Position numbers and translations under genes: made by a program. This document shows, one piece after another, positions 1 to 4,964 of a stretch of DNA of 9,338 bases (its first letter is position 1; every line of letters starts with the position of its first letter). Source of the stretch: Porticoccaceae bacterium (lineage in GTDB: Bacteria > Pseudomonadota > Gammaproteobacteria > Pseudomonadales > Porticoccaceae); assembly GCA_023229065.1 (NCBI GenBank), contig JALNZZ010000081.1, positions 1 to 9,338 on the forward strand. Reading direction: 5' to 3'. The notes beneath the pieces were generated by a model that was not told where the DNA came from, did not search any database, and saw only the letters and a program-made list of their open reading frames with translations.

Positions 1-545
1 CCGCTGGCGACTACCAGTGAATGGGCATCTACCTGCAGGGGCGTGTGTCCCTGGTTCAGCTGCAGGCGATAACGGGGACGGTTGCTGTCGTCGCTTTGGT
101 GCTCGGGTCGCTTTTGAGTGGGAAGGGCAGTGATGGCCTGGATATCACAGTGGGTCTTGATGGTGACACCGCCCAGTTCACACTCCTCCAGCAGCATGGC
201 GAGGATATCTTTTGCTGAGTCGAGACAGAAAAGCTGGCCGTGGTCGCGCTCCTCGTAGCGGATACCGTGGCGCAGTACCAGATCGAGAAAGTCCCACTGG
301 GTGTAGCGTTTCAGGGCTGCCTTGCAGAAATGCGGGTTGGCCGAGATAAAGTTGTCCGGCTCCACCATAAGGTTGGTGAAGTTGCACTTGCCGCCGCCGG
401 ACATGAGGATTTTCTTGCCTACTTTGTTGGCCTTTTCCAGTACCAGCACACGTCGACCTCGCTGGCCAGCAGTGAGGGCACAGAGCAGGCCGGAGGCGCC
501 GGCGCCGAGAATGACGGTATCAAAGGTGAGGTGGGCTGGTTGCAC
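1..545 (-). CDS. HI0933/YhiN/BaiN-family FAD-dependent oxidoreductase, N-terminal part (runs off the left edge)
   Basis: The frame read leftward from 545 is open to the window edge (181 codons seen; the family is usually about 390-410 aa). Near the N-terminus a Rossmann dinucleotide-binding motif GAGASG is visible (residues 14-19), followed by the strand RVLVLEK ending in the acidic residue that normally contacts the FAD ribose (about residue 37). Next comes the family hallmark KKILMSGGGKCNFTN (about residues 44-58), and near the edge the segment HSLVVASG matches the conserved ALVVATGG region. The family is cytoplasmic and binds FAD; the physiological substrate of most members is unknown, although one gut-bacterial member (BaiN) reduces bile-acid intermediates. 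I chose the GTG at 545-543 because no ATG lies in frame before the Rossmann motif and a promoter candidate lies just upstream. No Shine-Dalgarno sequence is visible. The gene is divergent from betT. Family call is firm; start and substrate are not. Confidence 0.93.
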   Translation of the reverse strand, partial: MQPAHLTFDTVILGAGASGLLCALTAGQRGRRVLVLEKANKVGKKILMSGGGKCNFTNLMVEPDNFISANPHFCKAALKRYTQWDFLDLVLRHGIRYEERDHGQLFCLDSAKDILAMLLEECELGGVTIKTHCDIQAITALPTQKRPEHQSDDSNRPRYRLQLNQGHTPLQVDAHSLVVAS

Positions 546-582
546 TGGGGTGGCACGGCGGGGGGAAGTTGTCAGGCGGCGC

Positions 583-609
583 AGTATAGCCGTTGAAAGC
601 GACTGACAA
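583..609 (-). promoter_or_regulatory. Candidate sigma70 promoter of the flavoprotein gene
   Basis: On the minus strand, TTGTCA (609-604) and TATACT (588-583) lie 15 nt apart. The spacing is shorter than the optimal 17, but both hexamers are close to consensus. Transcription would begin near 576 and leave a leader of about 30 nt before the GTG at 545. Prediction by eye only. Confidence 0.45.
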
Positions 610-682
610 CATAGGGGATGGAGTGCGAACAAGTCTTGTACATAATGAGGCGCTGGGTACAGAGCTGATCAGGTGCGTTCAT

Positions 683-738
683 ATTTCCACAGGAGGTGAG
701 GATTTCCACAGTATCTGTGGATAACTCTGTGGCTGTGG
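683..738. promoter_or_regulatory. Cluster of DnaA-box-like motifs (CCACAG/CTGTGG)
   Basis: The 10-mer ATTTCCACAG occurs twice as a perfect direct repeat (683-692 and 702-711). A third site, CTGTGGATAA (715-724), is inverted, so 706-720 forms the palindrome CCACAG-TAT-CTGTGG. Two further CTGTGG copies follow at 727-732 and 733-738. TGTGGATAA (716-724) is the complement of the perfect DnaA box TTATCCACA. The two direct copies match TTWTNCACA at 8 of 9 positions. The motifs are seen directly; binding by DnaA or any other protein is inference. No AT-rich unwinding element is evident beside them, so a chromosomal origin is unlikely. Confidence 0.5.
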
Positions 739-831
739 TGTGAGCGGTAGGTAGACAGGTGCCGCCAGGCCATGCCCGGTGCGGGGTGGCGAAAGTTGCT
801 GGAAATCTGACCAGAGTGGGCGGCGGGGGTC

Positions 832-840
832 TGCTATAGT
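832..840 (+). promoter_or_regulatory. Extended -10 promoter candidate for betT
   Basis: TGCTATAGT fits the extended -10 pattern TGnTATAAT with one mismatch in the hexamer TATAGT (835-840). No good -35 hexamer lies at the usual distance, which is typical of extended -10 promoters. The leader to the betT ATG would be about 40 nt. Confidence 0.45.
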
Positions 841-888
841 GTTTGCCATGCAATGATCGATAACGCGCCATAAAAGAGGGGTGGCAGC

Positions 889-2946
889 ATGGGTGAAGCA
901 CGGAAGGCAGCGCGCACAGTGATATTGGTTCCGGTATTTGCACCTGCCGTAGTCGTGACGGTACTGCTGGTGGCGGGCACCATCAGCAACCCCGAGTTAG
1001 CCGGGGATGTCTTCAGCACAGTGCTTCGCTATATCACCGAAACCTTCGGTTGGTACTACATGCTGGCGGTGGCGTTTTTTCTGGTGTTTATTGTCGCGAT
1101 TGCTTTCTCTAGCTGGGGGCACATCAAGCTGGGCCCGGACCACGCTGACCCCGAGTACAGTTTTCCCTCCTGGTTTGCAATGCTGTTTGCAGCGGGCTAC
1201 GGCATTGCGCTGTTGTTCTTTGGGGTGGCGGAGCCGGTGCTGCACTATGCGGCCCCTCCTCGGGGAGCGCCCGAAACCGTGGACGCCGCGCGCCAGGCGA
1301 TGCAGATCGCCTATTTTCATTGGGGTTTCCATATCTGGGCTATCTACGGCCTGGTGGGGCTGGTGCTGGCTTACTTTGCTTTCCGTCACGGGTTACCGCT
1401 CTCCATGCGTTCGGCGCTGTATCCATTAGTGGGCAATCATATTTATGGCCCGGTGGGGCATGTGGTGGATGTGTTCGCCATTCTTGGCACTCTGTTCGGT
1501 ATCGCCACCACCCTGGGCTTGTCGGTCGCGCAAATCAACGCCGGTATACACTATTTGTGGCCTGTGGTACCGATGAGCGTTACGGTGCAGATTCTCGCCA
1601 TCCTGGTAATCAGCACTCTGACGATCTTTTCTGTGGTGGCAGGCCTGGATAAAGGCATCAAGCGGCTGTCGATTCTTAATATGGTGATGGCGGGCTGCCT
1701 GATGTTGTTCGTATTCAGCGTTGGCCCCACGGTACATATCCTCGAAAGTTTTCTGCAAAATACCGGCAGCTACCTGAACAATATTATCGAGCGCACCTTC
1801 AACTTGCAGGCTTATTCCCGCAGTGATTGGATTGGTAACTGGACGCTGTTTATTTTTGGCTGGACCATTTCGTGGGCGCCTTTTGTCGGGCTTTTTATCG
1901 CCCGGATCAGTCGCGGCCGTACGATCCGCCAGTTTGTAGTGGGTGTGATGGTGGTGCCGACCGTATTTACGTTCCTGTGGTTTGCCATTTTTGGCAACAC
2001 GGCCCTGCACCTGATCATGAACGAGGGCTACACGGCATTGATCGGCGAAGTGCAGGCGGATCACGCCATCGCTCTGTTCAAGCTCTACGAAGTGTTGCCC
2101 TTATCGTCGGTGGTGTCCTTGCTTACGGTGGTGTTGATCGTCATCTTTTTTGTGACCTCCTCGGATTCAGGTGCCCTGGTGATCGACTCCCTGGCGTCTG
2201 GGGGAGCAGCAGTGACACCGGCCTGGCAGCGGGTATTCTGGGCATCAGTGGCAGGGGTGGTGGCCGCCACGTTGTTGTTGGCCGGAGGCCTGAGTGCACT
2301 GCAGACTATGGCCATCGCCAGTGCTCTGCCATTTTCGGTGATCATGATTCTGGCGGGCTTCGGCCTGTGGCGAGCCTTGGTGATTGAGGGGTATCACCCC
2401 CGCACTCCCAAAGCCGGGCTTCAGTACCGGGCCCATCAGGACGGTCAGGGTCTGTGGCGTAAACGGTTGACGACCTTGGTGACGTTTCCTGCGCAAGCAG
2501 AGGCGGAGGCCTTCGTAAGCACTACCGTTGCCGGAGCCATGGATCAGGTGCAGCGCGAATTGATTCGCCAGGGGTGGGCTGCCGAAGTGCATCGTGAGTC
2601 GCAGCAGCGGGTCAGTCTCACGGTGGTCAAGGAGGAGTGGGTGGATTTTCTCTACGAGGTCCGCCTGATGCCTCATATCCTGCCGGACTACGCGGACGCT
2701 TTTGATCAGGGTTTTGAGGGGGGCACTGAGCCGGACGACAACTCAGGGAGCGCCAGCGTGGATCAGCTGTACTATCGCGCTGAAGTCTTTTTGCGCCGTG
2801 GCGGTCAGGCTTATGATGTCTATGGATTCAGCGCGCAGGAGATGATCACCGATATTCTCGACCAGTTTGAGCGGCATCTGCATTTCCTGCACGTCTCACC
2901 GGGGCACTTGCCGTGGAAGATGGTCGAGCAGCCCGAAACCAAATAG
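889..2946 (+). CDS. betT: BCCT-family transporter, BetT-type (choline/betaine-like osmolyte uptake)
   Basis: This 685-aa protein is about the length of E. coli BetT (677 aa). It imports a quaternary-ammonium compound across the inner membrane. A core of about 12 membrane segments spans residues 12-495. Conserved stretches seen are FGWYY (53-57), GHIKLGP (77-83), ALYPL (176-180), FGIATTLG (203-210), WTISWAPFVGLFIARISRGR (325-344) and TSSDSGAL (423-430). Residues from about 498 to 685 form the long soluble C-terminal domain typical of BetT, ending with a block around YYRAEVFL and ITDILDQFERHLHFLH that closely resembles E. coli BetT; in that subfamily this domain takes part in osmotic control. 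The ATG is preceded by AGAGGGG (875-881) at 7 nt spacing. The gene stands alone: no betI, betA or betB is present. Two substrate-site residues differ from both well-studied BetP and BetT (A107, T326), so the exact substrate is uncertain. Family call is very secure; choline as substrate is inference. Confidence 0.93.
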   Translation: MGEARKAARTVILVPVFAPAVVVTVLLVAGTISNPELAGDVFSTVLRYITETFGWYYMLAVAFFLVFIVAIAFSSWGHIKLGPDHADPEYSFPSWFAMLFAAGYGIALLFFGVAEPVLHYAAPPRGAPETVDAARQAMQIAYFHWGFHIWAIYGLVGLVLAYFAFRHGLPLSMRSALYPLVGNHIYGPVGHVVDVFAILGTLFGIATTLGLSVAQINAGIHYLWPVVPMSVTVQILAILVISTLTIFSVVAGLDKGIKRLSILNMVMAGCLMLFVFSVGPTVHILESFLQNTGSYLNNIIERTFNLQAYSRSDWIGNWTLFIFGWTISWAPFVGLFIARISRGRTIRQFVVGVMVVPTVFTFLWFAIFGNTALHLIMNEGYTALIGEVQADHAIALFKLYEVLPLSSVVSLLTVVLIVIFFVTSSDSGALVIDSLASGGAAVTPAWQRVFWASVAGVVAATLLLAGGLSALQTMAIASALPFSVIMILAGFGLWRALVIEGYHPRTPKAGLQYRAHQDGQGLWRKRLTTLVTFPAQAEAEAFVSTTVAGAMDQVQRELIRQGWAAEVHRESQQRVSLTVVKEEWVDFLYEVRLMPHILPDYADAFDQGFEGGTEPDDNSGSASVDQLYYRAEVFLRRGGQAYDVYGFSAQEMITDILDQFERHLHFLHVSPGHLPWKMVEQPETK

Positions 2947-2960
2947 CCTGGCGTCAAATA

Positions 2961-3002
2961 CCTGAAGTTAACTGCCTGTAGTTAACTATCAGGAGTTAAA
3001 TG
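2961..3002. repeat. Three 14-bp tandem repeats with a palindromic AGTTAACT core
   Basis: Three consecutive 14-bp units begin at 2961, 2975 and 2989: CCTGAAGTTAACTG, CCTGTAGTTAACTA and TCAGGAGTTAAATG. The first two share 12 of 14 bases; the third is degenerate. AGTTAACT is self-complementary. The middle unit and its right flank also form a larger dyad, CCTG-TAGTT-AACTA-TCAGG, with one unpaired base (2975-2993). The array begins 15 bp after the betT stop codon. It could be an operator-like binding site or a chance local duplication; nothing in the sequence identifies a binding protein. Confidence 0.7.
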
Positions 3003-3119
3003 AAAGGGACGAAGGGAATACAGCCGCTGAGGAACAGCACCAGCAGCCCACACCCGGCTAAGGACAAACTCCGTAGACCTGCTTTCCCCAAGGGGCGCAG
3101 GTCGCGTCTTCTTAAATGA
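3000..3119 (+). CDS. Possible 39-aa basic small protein (speculative)
   Basis: ATG at 3000-3002 opens 39 codons ending in TGA at 3117-3119. AGGAG (2991-2995) lies upstream with a short 4-nt spacing and sits inside the third 14-bp repeat unit. The product would have 6 Lys, 6 Arg and 1 Asp, with a basic, proline-containing second half ending in KGRRSRLLK, and no membrane segment or signal peptide. I recognise no family. The frame reads through the hairpin at 3076-3103, which competes with the view that this hairpin is a terminator. An open frame of this length can easily arise by chance, so this is only a candidate. Confidence 0.2.
   Translation: MKGTKGIQPLRNSTSSPHPAKDKLRRPAFPKGRRSRLLK
3076..3113 (+). 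terminator. Hairpin between convergent genes, probable betT terminator
   Basis: GACCTGC (3076-3082) pairs perfectly with GCAGGTC (3097-3103), and an inner CCCC (3086-3089) can pair with GGGG (3092-3095). On the plus strand the stem is followed by the pyrimidine-rich GCGTCTTCTT (3104-3113). The T tract is weak, so termination efficiency is uncertain. The position, in the 192-bp gap between convergent genes, is where a terminator is expected. The minus-strand side lacks a clear T tract, so I favour the plus orientation. Confidence 0.5.
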
Positions 3120-3138
3120 ACAGCGAACATGGCAGGCT

Positions 3139-3375
3139 TTAAGCCGGCCCGATCAGGGCCTGAATGCCTTCCTGTTCGATGGCCGCCAGAGCCTCTGCCA
3201 GAGCGTCATCGTCGCTGTCAAAAGAGTCTTCCCACATGGTGGAGTTGTTGTCCTCGTCCACGATTTCCAGCAGCCACCCGCCCTCGCCATCTTCGTAGAT
3301 TTCGATATGCACTACCTGGCCGTCTTCCTCGTAACGCTGGCTGAGGGGGGACATCTTTACATCATCGTCGCTCAT
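3139..3375 (-). CDS. Strongly acidic 78-aa protein of unknown function
   Basis: The ATG at 3375-3373 is preceded by GAGGAA (3387-3382) at 6 nt spacing, and the stop TAA is at 3141-3139. The product has about 23 Asp/Glu and only one Lys, one Arg and one His among 78 residues, so it is extremely acidic. Alternating hydrophobic and acidic segments (VVHIEIY, GGWLLEIVDEDN, STMWEDSF) suggest two or three beta strands, followed by a helix around DDALAEALAAIEQEG. There is no signal peptide or membrane segment, so it is probably cytoplasmic. It resembles small conserved hypothetical proteins of pseudomonads and relatives as I remember them, but I cannot name a family. It lies 133 nt downstream of yihY on the same strand and has a good -10 element in the gap. 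Good RBS and protein-like composition support a real gene; its role is unknown. Confidence 0.85.
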   Translation of the reverse strand: MSDDDVKMSPLSQRYEEDGQVVHIEIYEDGEGGWLLEIVDEDNNSTMWEDSFDSDDDALAEALAAIEQEGIQALIGPA

Positions 3376-3437
3376 GGCGGGTTCCTCTCAGCGCGGAATC
3401 GGGCGGCTGATTGATCAGTGGGTGGAAAAGCGAGGGC

Positions 3438-3443
3438 AGTATA
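3438..3443 (-). promoter_or_regulatory. -10 element (TATACT) upstream of the acidic protein gene
   Basis: TATACT on the minus strand lies about 62 nt upstream of the ATG at 3375, in the gap after the yihY stop. No convincing -35 hexamer lies at 16-18 nt. It suggests that the acidic-protein gene can be transcribed independently of yihY. Confidence 0.35.
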
Positions 3444-3508
3444 CGGCAAACCGCAGTGTTGGCGTGAACGATTTGACTGCCCTCAGGATAGGAAAGGCCC
3501 GGCCGAGG

Positions 3509-4867
3509 TTATGGCATCGGCGCTTGTTTCTCGTGGCCAAGGGCCAGATCCCGCAGGGTAATGCCCTCCAGCTGGCGGGTCAGAGCGCTGTCCATCTCCG
3601 CCAATACCTTGTCCACCACCGGCGAGGAGCGCAGCTGGCTTGCCAACAAGGCTTGCCCATCGGTGGAGTCCCGCAGTTTTACCAGCAGTTCTGCCAGGCT
3701 CAGGCTGGCAGGGTCGGAGGCGAGGATGATGCAGGGCGGGTCGTCGTTGGTCTCCAACAGCAGGCCGCGATCACTCAGCAGCGCCAGCGCCTCGCTGACT
3801 CTGTCACCTGGCATTTGCAGTTGTTGGGCAAGTGCATCGAGGGATTGGGGCGGCTCACCGGCGACAAAGCGCTCTGTTACCCGAAACATCACCAGCAGCG
3901 CCAATTGCTCCTGCAGACGCCCATTGAGGGGAACGCGCAGATTGTCGGGGCGGATTTGTTCGGGGTGCTGGTAGTAATAGGCTACCTGGGCGCCGAAGAG
4001 CAGAATCAGCCAGCTCAGGTACAGCCAGATCATGGCGAGAATGACGATGGCAAAGCCCGAGTACACCGCATCGTAGCGGGTGGAGGACGAGGCAAACTCG
4101 GCAAACACCAAGCCACTCAGTTGCCACAGGCCACCGCCGACCAGGGCACCGACCAGAGCGGAAGAGAATTTTACCTTGGTGTTGGGAATCAGCATGTACA
4201 GAAAGCTGAAAGCCAGCAGGACCAGCATAAAAGGCACCAGCCGGGTGACAATCAGCAGCAGGGTGCCAAAGGGCTCGATGCTGATCAGGGTTTGAACCAG
4301 GTCGGTGGACATCAGCGAGGCGGTAATGCCCATCGCGGAAAAGACCAGCACCGGCCCCACCATAATGACGCTCAGATAGTCGCTGAATCGCCGCGACAGG
4401 GAGCGCGACGACTTGGTATGCCAGACATGATTGAAGGCATCTTCCACTTTTTGAATGAGCGACACTACGGTGTACAGCAACATGGCAAGGCCCAAGGCAC
4501 CGAGGACGCCGACTTTCATATTCTCGACAAAGCCGAGGATGTTGTTCATCAACACCTCACCTTGAGGGCCGAGAGGTTCTACCAGATTGAGCAGCAGGGG
4601 CTCGATCTGGTTGTGGACACCGAAGGCCTTGAGCACCGAAAAGCTCACTGCCAACAGCGGCACCAGGGACAACAGCGTGGTGTATACCAGACTCATGGCG
4701 CGCAGGGTAAGTTGACCACTGGTGAGATCCTGCACGACAACCACCAGCAGTCGCGCTGCGCGGTAGCAGATTCGACGCGGCAAGGGCATGGTCGAAACAT
4801 CTGCTCGCCACAGGCCTTTGGTCAGGAACTGCTGGGCCTGCTGAACAAGATCTGCTGGGGGTTGCAT
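3509..4867 (-). CDS. yihY: YihY/BrkB-family inner-membrane protein
   Basis: The 452-aa product carries the YihY/virulence factor BrkB domain, once misnamed ribonuclease BN. About six membrane helices can be placed at residues 60-82, 117-138, 163-186, 203-227, 235-257 and 268-296. Family hallmarks seen are MSLVYTTLLSLVPLLAV (58-74), IQKVEDAFNHVWH (138-150), the PNTKVKF loop (228-234) and the final segment with GFAIVILAMIWLYLSW followed by FGAQVAYYYQHPEQI. Residues from about 310 to 452 are soluble, longer than in minimal members, and residues 320-372 look like a winged helix (helices, then SEALALLSDRGLL). GAGGAA precedes the ATG at 4867 by about 6 nt. Function is poorly defined across the family; proposals include transport or envelope roles. 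It lies 92 nt after the Opp ATPase gene on the same strand. I saw only a weak promoter candidate in that gap, so read-through from the opp operon is possible. Confidence 0.95.
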   Translation of the reverse strand: MQPPADLVQQAQQFLTKGLWRADVSTMPLPRRICYRAARLLVVVVQDLTSGQLTLRAMSLVYTTLLSLVPLLAVSFSVLKAFGVHNQIEPLLLNLVEPLGPQGEVLMNNILGFVENMKVGVLGALGLAMLLYTVVSLIQKVEDAFNHVWHTKSSRSLSRRFSDYLSVIMVGPVLVFSAMGITASLMSTDLVQTLISIEPFGTLLLIVTRLVPFMLVLLAFSFLYMLIPNTKVKFSSALVGALVGGGLWQLSGLVFAEFASSSTRYDAVYSGFAIVILAMIWLYLSWLILLFGAQVAYYYQHPEQIRPDNLRVPLNGRLQEQLALLVMFRVTERFVAGEPPQSLDALAQQLQMPGDRVSEALALLSDRGLLLETNDDPPCIILASDPASLSLAELLVKLRDSTDGQALLASQLRSSPVVDKVLAEMDSALTRQLEGITLRDLALGHEKQAPMP

Positions 4868-4939
4868 GGCGTTTCCTCTGCCGTTGTTTCAGTCAAGGTT
4901 AGCGGTATGGTGAGGGCATAACAACCTGAGCCGCTTGCT

Positions 4940-4964
4940 CCTGAGTAGCCTCCTCGAACTCAGG
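4940..4964 (-). other. Hairpin overlapping the stop codon of the Opp ATPase gene
   Basis: On the minus strand, CCTGAGT (4964-4958) and ACTCAGG (4946-4940) form a 7-bp perfect stem with an 11-nt loop. The TGA stop of the ATPase gene (4962-4960) lies in the left arm. Another CCTGAG copy (plus strand) is at 4925-4930. Only a short, interrupted T-rich run follows, so this may attenuate or protect the opp transcript rather than being a classical terminator. Confidence 0.4.

Larger units (their letters stand above)
546..888. other. Divergent intergenic region between the flavoprotein gene and betT
   Basis: These 343 bp separate two divergently transcribed genes. They hold the minus-strand promoter (583-609), a cluster of CCACAG/CTGTGG motifs (683-738), an imperfect hairpin with arms GCCATGCCC (769-777) and GGGGTGGC (783-790), and an extended -10 element for betT (832-840). 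A 123-codon open frame on the minus strand crosses the region, but it begins inside betT, resembles nothing I recognise and is treated as spurious. I see no other gene. Confidence 0.7.

Noticed and set aside
683..738. Chromosomal replication origin
   Set aside because: Three DnaA-like boxes are present, but no AT-rich unwinding region or usual origin neighbours (dnaA, dnaN, mnmG, rpmH) are visible.
572..943. 123-codon minus-strand frame across the intergenic region
   Set aside because: It starts inside betT on the opposite strand, has no ribosome site, covers the promoter elements, and its Cys/His/Pro/Thr-rich translation matches nothing recognisable.
2961..3119. CRISPR array or structured RNA gene in the betT downstream gap
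   Set aside because: The repeats are 14 bp and directly adjacent with no spacers, and the remaining sequence shows no tRNA, SRP RNA or tmRNA features.
3135..3160. Palindromes GGCTTTAAGCC and GGCCC-GATCA-GGGCC near the stop of the acidic protein gene as a terminator
   Set aside because: They are short, one lies within the last codons, and no T tract follows on the minus strand; not strong enough to call beside the clearer hairpin at 3076-3103.
3374..4921. Open frame of 515 codons on the plus strand
   Set aside because: It lies antisense to yihY, whose protein matches a known family throughout. The translation is low-complexity in Gln, Gly and His and resembles no protein; it is a GC-driven mirror frame.
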